Below are positions 1 through 6,013 of a stretch of DNA of 6,736 nt, one piece after another. The stretch is from NCBI GenBank assembly GCA_003224195.1, contig QHYP01000136.1, forward strand, positions 630 through 7,365, in the 5' to 3' direction. The stretch comes from Acidobacteriota bacterium. GTDB taxonomy: Bacteria; Acidobacteriota; Terriglobia; Acidiferrales; UBA7541. The notes beneath the pieces are model-generated. The model did no database searches. It was not told the DNA's origin and saw nothing but the letters and a program-made list of their open reading frames with translations. A program made the position numbers and the translations under genes. Each line of letters begins with the position of its first letter. The first letter of the stretch is position 1.

Positions 1-2015
1 AACTTGCCATGTGTCCTGCACGTAGGTGAAGAACTCGGTGCCACGAAAGGTCTTCGAGTTGATCGGAACATCCCGGCCCACCGAATTGGGCATGTCGATC
101 AGGAAGCTAGCAACCGCGTTCACTTGGTCACTCACTGCTGGACCGCCCTTCAATGCTGTAACGGAGTTATTGAAATTGAACACGCCGCGCGGATTCTGGG
201 CCTGCCATTGCGCCAGGTCGTCACGAACGCGGCGAACGTCCACTCCCCATTTGAAGGTGTGATTGCTGTGAGTCAGCGTCCAGATGTTCACGGCATCAAT
301 GTTCGTTTCGCCGCGCACCCAGGGCAAGCTTGCAGAGTACCCAACCAACGGATCGGCGCCGGCAAGTCGAATGGCGACAAGCCCGCTGCTATTCGGATCG
401 CCAAGGTTTGCTCCCGGGATGTCTATTCCGATCTCATTTGCAACTGTTCCTCCCCGGTCGGTATTATTTGCCACGTTGCGGTAATGATTCACGCCCAAGC
501 GAGTCTCGGTCAACAGCCTCGGCGAAAAAATGTGCACGTAGTCGGCCGCGGTATTCCAAATGCGCTGTGTGCTCGTTCCGGAGAAGGCCCCATTCGACGG
601 TCCGCCAACGATGCCGTAAATCGGCGTCTGAACGAGGCTCTGATTCTGAAAGCTGAACCGGCCAGAGACGCGATCGTTCTGGCTCGCGTTGTGATCAATT
701 TTTACGTCAAACGAGTTGGAATCCTTGATGAATTTCGTTGTTCCCTCGAAGTTAGGGCTTGAGGTCAGCAGCGCCCCGGGCATGTTGGGAGGGGGGACCT
801 TCGCCAGGATCGCTTGGGCGATCCTACTGATTCTAGTGGTGTCCATCGTGTTCAGCGTGCCGGAAGGATACGGCGTGTTTGTTGCAGGATTGATGGGGCA
901 CGCCGTGCTGCAGGAAATCTGCGTTCGGCCGGTGCCATCCGGGTTGCCGGTACTTGGGTCATAGATGTTGCAGGTCGTGGGGCTGCTCGTGCAGCCAGGT
1001 AAGTCGTGGACGCTGCTAAAGTCACCGTTGCGAAAGGCCTGCGGCGGCACCGTCCCCTGGAAAAACTGGCTCTGGTGGTCGTTGATGCGCAAGAAATCGC
1101 CGAAGAAGAAAGTTTTATTCTTGACCAGGGGCCCGCCGATATTGGCGCCGTAGTAGTTGTACACGCTTGGTCTCTTCGCTATCGTCTGGAAAAACGGCAC
1201 GGCCGCCAGCGCGCTGATGCGGTTGATCTCGTATGCGCCGCCGTGAAATTCGTTCGCGCCAGACTTCAGGATCACGTTTGTCACCGCTCCGCCGGCCCGC
1301 CCCAACTCCGCGTCGAAATTGCTCGTAGTGACATCCACAGTCTGAATCGATTCAATCGGCGGGATGTAAACCTGTAAGAGTCCCGTACGCTCGTTGTCGT
1401 CCACTCCTTCGAACTGCAAGTTATTCGCGAGCCTGGATTGTCCGTTCACTTCGGTCGAGAGGCTGTCCTGCGCGTTAAAAAAGGCCGAATGCTCGCGGTG
1501 CGCGCGAGTTGTCCCCGGCACGAGATTGAGCAAACCCTGAAAATTTCGATTCAATGTCAGCGGAAGGTCCTCTACTTGACGGGTTTCGATCTTTCGCCCG
1601 GTGTCGGCGCGTTCGGTTTGCAGAATCGGAGCTTCGGAGGTTACGGTCACTGTCTCTGGGTGAGCGCGCCTGGTTCGAGTGCGAGGTTCACACGAACGTC
1701 GCTGTTCACCAGGACATCGACTCCCGACCGTACGGATTTCTTGAAGCCCTCTCGTTCGACCGCGACTTGGTACTGGCCGGGCGGAAGGTCGGAGAATTCA
1801 TAGTTTCCGCTGTCATTCGTCGTAGACTTGCGGCCTACTCCGGTCTTCATCTCCGTAATCGTTACTTTGGCTCCGGCCACTACCGCGCCACTCACATCGG
1901 TCACGGTTCCCAGCAGCGTCGCATTGACCGCCTGCCCCCGCAGGGCCTGGGGCCCGATCAACAAGGCGAACACAACTGCCAGAACAAACCTCATTGTTTG
2001 TCCACTCGGTCTCAT
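1..2015 (-). CDS. TonB-dependent receptor, Oar-like, with carboxypeptidase-regulatory-like N-terminal domain (3' end outside window; one frameshift near 1650)
   Basis: This is an outer-membrane receptor for energised uptake of a large substrate, probably a glycan fragment. The start at 2015 is chosen because a strong AGGAGG lies 4 nt upstream; an upstream in-frame Met at 2066 lacks this support. Residues 1-28 form a signal peptide: a basic start, a hydrophobic core (VLAVVFALLIG) and likely cleavage near ALRGQA. Residues 30-115 are a carboxypeptidase-regulatory-like beta-sandwich (TLLGTVTDVSGAVVAGAKV, then YEFSDLPPGQY). The frame then hits TGA at 1647-1649, while the neighbouring frame continues at once with TVTVTSEAP and stays open for about 550 codons to the left edge. 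That part holds the plug domain (VNGQSRLANNLQFEGVDDNE, ELGRAGGAVTNVILKSGANE) and the first barrel strands (KNKTFFFGDF, IYDPSTGNPDGTGRT). About 670 residues are visible; relatives usually exceed 1000, so the C-terminal barrel is missing here. One lost base in a CAGGAGACA-like context would explain the break, so sequencing error or a recent mutation are both possible. The substrate is unknown. Confidence 0.88.
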
Positions 2016-2017
2016 CA

Positions 2018-2026
2018 CCCCTCCTC
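2018..2026 (-). promoter_or_regulatory. Ribosome binding site that fixes the TonB receptor start
   Basis: Read on the minus strand, GAGGAGGGG precedes the ATG at 2013-2015, with AGGAGG 4 nt before it. The upstream in-frame ATG (2064-2066) would add 17 residues (MHSATPFQCTKWRRGGV) that do not look like a signal peptide. The downstream one (1992-1994) has no comparable purine tract. The start at 2015 also places a clean signal peptide at the N terminus. Confidence 0.7.
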
Positions 2027-2074
2027 GCCGCCATTTCGTACATTGAAACGGCGTTGCGCTGTGCAATTAGCCGA

Positions 2075-2103
2075 AACCTATGCCGCTTTGAACCGGTTGT
2101 CAA
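2075..2103 (-). promoter_or_regulatory. Candidate sigma-70-type promoter of the TonB receptor gene
   Basis: On the minus strand a perfect TTGACA (2103 down to 2098) is followed after 17 nt by TAGGTT (2080 down to 2075). TAGGTT keeps the first two bases and the last T of TATAAT but is otherwise weak. Transcription would start about 50 nt before the chosen ATG. The spacer carries the palindrome AACCGGTT directly against the -35 box, a place where a repressor could act. Vegetative promoters vary in this phylum, so this is only a candidate. Confidence 0.42.
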
Positions 2104-2302
2104 GAATTTTTCACATCTGCCGAATTTGAAAGACGAATCGTTGGGAGGGCAAGTACCCCGGGGATTGTGAGGGACGTGCCGTCTTAATCGCCGAAGTTTG
2201 CCAAAATGGGAAAAACTTTGGCTGTGATGTGCGCAAACCTTTTCCACTTATCCTTCCCTCTTTGCCTCTGATGCCTGGCAATGGAAACGTCTCATAAGGA
2301 GG

Positions 2303-2310
2303 AACCGGTT
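2303..2310. promoter_or_regulatory. Possible LacI-family-type operator, palindrome AACCGGTT (partner copy at 2091-2098)
   Basis: The bases GAACCGGTTC (2302-2311) form a 10-bp perfect palindrome with a central CG. The copy at 2091-2098 lies in the receptor promoter spacer and shares GAACCGGTT. Many LacI-family sugar regulators bind palindromes centred on CG with an ACCGGT-like core. Two copies about 210 bp apart could suit binding at both sites with looping. The sites are short and no regulator gene is visible in the window. Confidence 0.3.
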
Positions 2311-2314
2311 CTGC

Positions 2315-2368
2315 ATGGCGATCGACCCAAGAACCGAGGGAATCCACCGGCAGGATTTCAAACTTTGA
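2315..2368 (+). other. Possible 17-codon leader ORF
   Basis: A full AAGGAGG (2296-2302) lies 12 nt upstream of an ATG that opens a short frame, MAIDPRTEGIHRQDFKL, ending in TGA at 2366-2368 inside the palindrome at 2355-2371. The spacing is longer than the usual 5-9 nt. The frame lies on the same strand as the GH27 gene and about 140 nt upstream of it, so it could be a leader peptide only if transcription starts before 2296. No family is recognised, and chance is a fair explanation. Confidence 0.15.
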
Positions 2369-2371
2369 AAT
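2355..2371. repeat. 17-bp perfect palindrome ATTTCAAA-C-TTTGAAAT, candidate operator
   Basis: Two 8-bp arms are exactly complementary around one central base. Such a small loop cannot form an efficient RNA hairpin, so a dimeric DNA-binding protein is the more natural reading. The half-site TTTGAAA recurs at 2125-2131 and 2452-2458. The palindrome lies about 140 bp upstream of the GH27 start. Confidence 0.4.
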
Positions 2372-2417
2372 TCGGGGCATCTGCAATCCATCAAGACATC
2401 CAGCACCACGGCAGTGT

Positions 2418-2423
2418 TAGAAT
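2418..2423 (+). promoter_or_regulatory. Weak candidate -10 box for the GH27 gene
   Basis: TAGAAT matches TATAAT at five of six positions and would start a transcript near 2430, with a leader of about 80 nt that includes the palindrome at 2462-2478. The best upstream match to TTGACA is AAGACA at 2393-2398, at a 19-nt spacing, which is poor. An activator or another sigma factor may be needed, or the site may be chance. Confidence 0.22.
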
Positions 2424-2461
2424 CCGGGCGCAGATCGAGAATCGAAGATAGTTTGAAAGCC

Positions 2462-2478
2462 GCGGAATGGCATTCCGC
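2462..2478. repeat. 17-bp perfect palindrome GCGGAATG-G-CATTCCGC just upstream of the GH27 gene
   Basis: Two exact 8-bp arms surround a single central G, the same 8-1-8 layout as the palindrome at 2355-2371 but with unrelated sequence. It sits 22 bp before the GGAGGT ribosome binding site (2501-2506) of the GH27 gene. It may be an operator. As RNA it could form a short stem of about seven pairs with a three-base loop next to the ribosome site. Confidence 0.42.
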
Positions 2479-2511
2479 CTAAGCCGTTCGCTTTCTGAGT
2501 GGAGGTAAGCG

Positions 2512-3705
2512 ATGTATTGGATTCAACGAAGCCGCTTCGCAATTTTCCTTTGCATCATCCTGTACATGAAATCGGCCGCGCCGGCGATGGCGCAAACCGG
2601 CGGCTTGGCGGCAACTCCGCCGATGGGATGGAACAGCTGGAACCATTTTGCGGGAAAGATTGACGACGTTACGGTACGAGCCCAAGCCGATGCCATGGTT
2701 TCAAGCGGGATGCGCGACGCGGGATACATTTACATCAACATCGATGACACATGGGAAGGAGAGCGAGACGCGAAAGGAGTCATTCATCCCAACAGCAAAT
2801 TTCCCGATATGAAGGCTCTTGCTGATTACGTGCACGGCAAGGGGCTGAAACTCGGGATCTATTCTTCCCCCGGACCCCAGACCTGCGCGAAATACGAAGG
2901 CAGCTACGGGCACGAAGAGCAGGACGCGCAGACTTACGCTGAGTGGGGGATTGATTACCTGAAATACGACCTGTGCAGCTTCAAGAAGATGATGGATCAA
3001 GCAGGCTCTCCCGAAGCCGCGCACCGGACGATGCTGGACGCCTATACCAAGATGCATCGCGCGCTGCAGAAAACCGGCCGACCAATCGTTTTCAGTCTCT
3101 GCCAATACGGCGCAGACGCTGTGTGGCGCTGGGGCGAATCGGTGGGGGGAAACCTCTGGCGAACTAGCGGAGACATTACGGACAAGTACTCGCGCATGAC
3201 GGAAATCGGGTTTAGCCAGGCTGGACTTTCAAGATACGCGGGGCCGGGTCACTGGAACGATCCTGACATGCTGGAAGTGGGCAATGGGGGAATGAAGCCG
3301 GGAGAGTATCGCACGCACATGAGCCTCTGGGCGCTGCTGGCAGCGCCACTCCTTGCGGGGAATGACCTAGCGAAAATGACGCCAGAGACCATCGCGCTGC
3401 TGACCAATCGCGAAGTCATTGCCATTGATCAAGACTCTGCCGGGCATCAAGGGGACAGGGTGCGAGCCGAAGGTCCATTGGAGATTTGGGCGCGGCCGCT
3501 CGCGGACGGCTCCAAGGCGGTCGGCCTGTTCAACCGATTCGATTGGCCGATGGAGATGCGTCTCGAGTTCTCGGAGATTGGACTCACAAAACGCGCGCGA
3601 GTGCGCGACGTTTGGTCGGCGAAGGATTTGGGAGGGATGGAAGGGGGTTACGCAGCGCAGGTTCCCGGTCACGGCGTTGTGCTTCTACGCATTTCGCCCG
3701 AATGA
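2512..3705 (+). CDS. Secreted GH27 glycoside hydrolase, probable alpha-galactosidase
   Basis: This enzyme hydrolyses terminal alpha-galactosyl groups, by a retaining mechanism, outside the cytoplasm. The 397-residue frame begins 5 nt after GGAGGT. Residues 1-27 are a signal peptide (hydrophobic FAIFLCIILYM, cleavage after AMA). The TIM barrel covers about residues 34-300 and opens with the family signature PPMGWNSWNHF. Paired Asp78-Asp79 in INIDDTW match the substrate-binding pair of human GLA. Asp153 in YLKYD is the expected nucleophile, and Asp221 in WRTSGD aligns with the acid/base Asp. GPGHWNDPDML (244-254) and the NDLAKM and AIDQD motifs are also typical. A C-terminal beta domain fills about 305-397. 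The substrate-side motif reads CQYG (197-200), where plant enzymes have CEW and human GLA has CEWPL, so fine specificity is uncertain; alpha-N-acetylgalactosaminidase or beta-L-arabinopyranosidase activity cannot be excluded. The gene is monocistronic as far as visible, divergent from the TonB receptor and convergent with the permease. Confidence 0.92.
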   Translation: MYWIQRSRFAIFLCIILYMKSAAPAMAQTGGLAATPPMGWNSWNHFAGKIDDVTVRAQADAMVSSGMRDAGYIYINIDDTWEGERDAKGVIHPNSKFPDMKALADYVHGKGLKLGIYSSPGPQTCAKYEGSYGHEEQDAQTYAEWGIDYLKYDLCSFKKMMDQAGSPEAAHRTMLDAYTKMHRALQKTGRPIVFSLCQYGADAVWRWGESVGGNLWRTSGDITDKYSRMTEIGFSQAGLSRYAGPGHWNDPDMLEVGNGGMKPGEYRTHMSLWALLAAPLLAGNDLAKMTPETIALLTNREVIAIDQDSAGHQGDRVRAEGPLEIWARPLADGSKAVGLFNRFDWPMEMRLEFSEIGLTKRARVRDVWSAKDLGGMEGGYAAQVPGHGVVLLRISPE

Positions 3706-3764
3706 GCGTCGAGCGCGAGCGATCTTCACGCCGAGGCACGCTGTTCCCTGACACCTGCGGATGC

Positions 3765-3888
3765 GCGGAGCACCTAGTACCGTTCCAACTATTTTCCGCT
3801 AGACTCACACGCGGAAAACAACCCAATTCGCGGCGGTTTCCACGCGGGGACTTTGTCTCAACAAGTTGGAACGGCACTAGTTCGCCGC
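3765..3888. repeat. Nested inverted repeat between convergent genes, possible bidirectional terminator or palindromic element
   Basis: Outer arms at 3774-3790 (CTAGTACCGTTCCAACT) and 3864-3880 (AGTTGGAACGGCACTAG) pair over 17 positions with one mismatch, which can be a wobble pair in RNA. Outside them GCGG (3765-3768) faces CCGC (3885-3888). Inside, TTTTCCGC (3792-3799) and GCGGAAAA (3811-3818) form an exact 8-bp stem with an 11-nt loop. A competing pairing uses CGCGGAAA (3810-3817) and TTTCCaCGCG (3837-3846). The right outer arm ends on the permease stop codon (3877-3879). The position fits transcription termination for both convergent genes, but there is no clean T-tract. A REP- or MITE-like element is the alternative. 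Confidence 0.5.
3792..3818. terminator. Candidate hairpin terminator, 8-bp stem with 11-nt loop
   Basis: TTTTCCGC and GCGGAAAA are exactly complementary, so the stem can form in transcripts from either strand: downstream of the GH27 stop (3703-3705) and of the permease stop (3877-3879). The A/T-rich stem foot supplies only a four-base U run, in the stem itself, so intrinsic termination would be weak unless the longer outer stem helps. Confidence 0.35.
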
Positions 3889-5250
3889 ACCCGGCGCCAC
3901 TGGCCGGAATCCCCACTTTGCGAAATAAAATACGTACACATAGCAAATCAGAGGAACGATAAAGGCCACTTGGATCGTGCTCAAATCCGAGATGCGGCCC
4001 ATCGCGGCGGGAATCAAAGCTCCCCCAATAATGGACATGACCAGCAGGGACGATCCGCGTTTTGTAAGAGGGCCCAAGTTTTTGAGGCTGAGCGCAAAGA
4101 TGGTTGGAAACATGATGGAGTTGAAGAAACCGACCATTACGATGGCCACCACCGGAACTAGGCCGGAAGCGGTAATACCAATCGCAACGCAGACCAGCGC
4201 TCCAGCACCGAAAACCGCGAGCAATTTGGGAGCCGGGACACGTTTCATCATCGCAGCCCCCGAAAATCTGCCAATCATGAAACCGACTTGATGCGCCACC
4301 AAAAATACTGCCGCCAGCTTCTCGGGTGTATCCGGCATGATGTGAGTCGAGACGCGGACCAGGAAACCGCCGGTCCCTTTGTGCGTCACCAACCAGGCTG
4401 CCGTCTTCTCGAGCGAAACAGGCATGGTGTGCTTCACGAACCGGATGACGAAGCTGCCGACACCCACCTGTGCCCCTACGTAAAAGAATTGGGCAATGAT
4501 GCCTTTAATTAAATGCGGATAGGCCCAGATACTCTTCGAGACTTTCCTCGAATCGTCGGTCCCCGCCTGTGTTTCATCGGGCGCGACCTCCGGAAGGTGA
4601 GCAGAGTAAATAAGCACCGCAACCAGGAGGAAGATGCCGGTAATCACCACATAGGGCACCTTGACCATGCTGGCTTCGTGATGACGGTAGGCTTCAAGTT
4701 GCTGAGAGTTCATTGCAGCCAACTGGGCAGGAGCGTATTCAATCCCGGAAAGAATGAACATGGCTCCCAGAGCGGGCGTAACCACTGCTCCCACGGCGTT
4801 GAAAGATTGAGCAAAATTCAGCCGGCGCTCCGAACTTTCGGACGGCCCCAGAACAGTTACGTACGGGTTGGCGCCAACCTCAAGGAAAGACTGTCCAGAT
4901 GACATGACGAACAAGGCAAACAGAAAAAAACCATACGCTCCAATAATCGATGCAGGGATAAAAAGGAGAGCTCCGACAGCACAGATCATCAATCCAACGA
5001 GAATACCCCCTTTGTATCCGATCTTTTCCATGAGCCAGCCGGCGGGCAGCGCGCCCAGAAAATACCCGCCGAAGAACGCAACTTGGATAAACGAAGACTG
5101 AAAATCGGTGAGGGCAAACGCTTTCTTTAGGTGCGGGATCAACACATCATTCAAGTTGACTCCGATCGCCCACAGAAAAAAAAGGCTCGTGACCAGGACG
5201 AGCGGCAGCACATAGCGGCGTTCGGTAAGGGGAGCCGGGGGATGTGTCAT
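3877..5250 (-). CDS. fucP: FucP-family MFS sugar:H+ symporter, probable L-fucose permease
   Basis: This inner-membrane major-facilitator permease imports a sugar with a proton. The 457 residues give twelve predicted membrane segments, roughly at 13-33, 53-73, 82-102, 105-130, 148-170, 198-217, 247-270, 313-335, 341-362, 364-387, 397-418 and 425-447. FFLWAIGVNLNDVLIPHLKK places Asp35 at the position of E. coli FucP Asp46, and LEVGANPYVTVLGP places Glu124 at that of Glu135; both are key for transport in FucP. AQSFNAVG and ALSLKNLGPLTKRGSSLL are further family motifs. The start follows AAAGGAG, and the gene begins 9 nt after the end of the dehydrogenase reading frame, so it is the last gene of the operon seen here. 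An oddity is a diverged 29-residue tandem duplication at about 267-320, between TM7 and TM8. Family members also carry galactose, glucose or other sugars, so fucose is inferred mainly from the neighbours. Confidence 0.87.
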   Translation of the reverse strand: MTHPPAPLTERRYVLPLVLVTSLFFLWAIGVNLNDVLIPHLKKAFALTDFQSSFIQVAFFGGYFLGALPAGWLMEKIGYKGGILVGLMICAVGALLFIPASIIGAYGFFLFALFVMSSGQSFLEVGANPYVTVLGPSESSERRLNFAQSFNAVGAVVTPALGAMFILSGIEYAPAQLAAMNSQQLEAYRHHEASMVKVPYVVITGIFLLVAVLIYSAHLPEVAPDETQAGTDDSRKVSKSIWAYPHLIKGIIAQFFYVGAQVGVGSFVIRFVKHTMPVSLEKTAAWLVTHKGTGGFLVRVSTHIMPDTPEKLAAVFLVAHQVGFMIGRFSGAAMMKRVPAPKLLAVFGAGALVCVAIGITASGLVPVVAIVMVGFFNSIMFPTIFALSLKNLGPLTKRGSSLLVMSIIGGALIPAAMGRISDLSTIQVAFIVPLICYVYVFYFAKWGFRPVAPGAAN

Positions 5251-5259
5251 GCTGCTCCT

Positions 5260-6013
5260 TTAGGTCAGTGCGCGATCCAGGTGGACGTAACCGCCGTCAA
5301 CGAAGAGATGCTGTCCAGTGATGTGTGCGGCTTGACCGGAAAGAAGGAAAACGACCATAGCCGCAATCTCCTCCGGCCGCGTCATTCTTTTTCCGAGTGG
5401 GATTTTCGCTAGGAAAGCTATCCAACCACTGCCGGTAAAGCGGCGTCATGACCTCCGCGGGGACGACGGAATTCACCCGGATACCATAGGGGAGCAATTC
5501 GGCGGCCCATTCGCGCGTCAGCGCAAGGATTGCGCCCTTCGCCGAAGCGTACCCGGACGTGCCGCCCTGACCGGTAATCGCCACCTTCGAAGCGATATTC
5601 ACAATGGAGCCCTGCGACTGCTTCAAGTCAGGCAAGGCGTAGTGCGCGAGACTGTAGTAGTGGAGTAAATTGCGCCGCAGGGACTCCACGTACTCTTCAG
5701 GGCTGGCCTGCTCGAGACCGACCTTGTCGTTGACCCCGGCGTTGTTCACTAGTGCATCGAGCCGGCCGAAAGCCTTCCGTGTGGACTGCACAGCCTCAAG
5801 GCAATTCTCGGGCTGGGAAAGCTCCGCCACGACGACCTGACTCCGGGATTCCTCACCGCACAGCTCGGAATGCAACCGAGAGGCGGCCTCAGCGTCACGG
5901 TCTACGATGACAGGGATTGCACCCTCTTGTGCGAGGGCGCGCGAAATTGCGGCGCCGATTCCCTTCGCCCCGCCCGTAACGAGTACAATCTTATCCTTGA
6001 GCTGCAGATCCAT
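5260..6013 (-). pseudogene. SDR-family sugar dehydrogenase, probable L-fucose (or 2-keto-3-deoxy-L-fuconate) dehydrogenase, frame broken near 5411
   Basis: This is a short-chain dehydrogenase of the NAD(P)-dependent Rossmann type. The start at 6013 is preferred because the usual SDR N terminus (LQLKDKIVLVTGGAKGIG) follows at once; a longer frame from 6082 only adds residues overlapping the upstream gene. Numbered from 6013, TGGAKGIG (13-20) binds the dinucleotide, Asp38 after strand 2 suggests NAD+, NNAG is at 90-93, and the catalytic residues are Asn115, Ser142, Tyr155 and Lys159. After WLDSFP (196-201) the frame leaves the family and stops at 5297. The next frame, 5412 to 5260, supplies 50 codons of proper SDR C terminus (KIPLGKRMT, PEEIAAMVVFLL, LFVDGGY, HLDRALT). 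Relatives carry several more residues between these parts, so a small deletion that also shifts the frame is likelier than a one-base error. The start overlaps the lactonase end by 23 nt, implying translational coupling. If the break is real, the enzyme is probably non-functional. Confidence 0.82.

Larger units (their letters stand above)
2016..2511. other. Divergent intergenic regulatory region between the TonB receptor and the GH27 gene
   Basis: About 0.5 kb without a convincing protein gene separates two divergently transcribed genes. It contains the receptor promoter candidate (2075-2103), AACCGGTT at 2091-2098 and 2303-2310, a 17-bp palindrome at 2355-2371, a second at 2462-2478, and a weak GH27 promoter candidate around 2418-2423 (TAGAAT, with no good -35 box). 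The heptamer TTTGAAA occurs at 2125-2131, 2364-2370 and 2452-2458, and in reverse at 2356-2362. Between about 2135 and 2290 I see nothing definite beyond CCCCGGGG at 2156-2163. A 91-codon minus-strand frame across 2111-2386 has low-complexity, non-family-like sequence and is not annotated. Confidence 0.6.

Noticed and set aside
4..762. A 252-codon plus-strand open frame opposite the TonB receptor
   Set aside because: It lies antisense, in register with the receptor codons, whose translation gives clear plug and barrel motifs. The plus-strand product resembles no family; it is a by-product of GC-rich coding sequence.
1640..1660. Programmed ribosomal frameshifting in the TonB receptor
   Set aside because: The site CCCAGAGACAGTGA lacks a slippery heptamer, and I see no strong stem downstream. 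Loss of a single base is simpler.
2156..2163. CCCCGGGG palindrome in the intergenic region
   Set aside because: It is short and low in complexity, with no second copy nearby and no relation to a promoter element; chance is enough in this base composition.
2111..2386. A 91-codon minus-strand frame in the divergent intergenic region
   Set aside because: The protein shows no domain, has no convincing ribosome binding site and overlaps the palindromes and promoter candidates. A chance frame is the better explanation.
3486..3962. A plus-strand frame running from inside the GH27 gene across the convergent gap, and its minus-strand counterpart at 3584-3946
   Set aside because: Both overlap GH27 coding sequence out of frame and translate the inverted repeat (each yields VPFQL and WNGT), so they mirror the palindrome rather than encode a protein.
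5405..5419. Programmed frameshift in the dehydrogenase
   Set aside because: The sequence GCTTTCCTAGCGAAA has no canonical slippery motif, and the joined product would still lack linker residues present in relatives.
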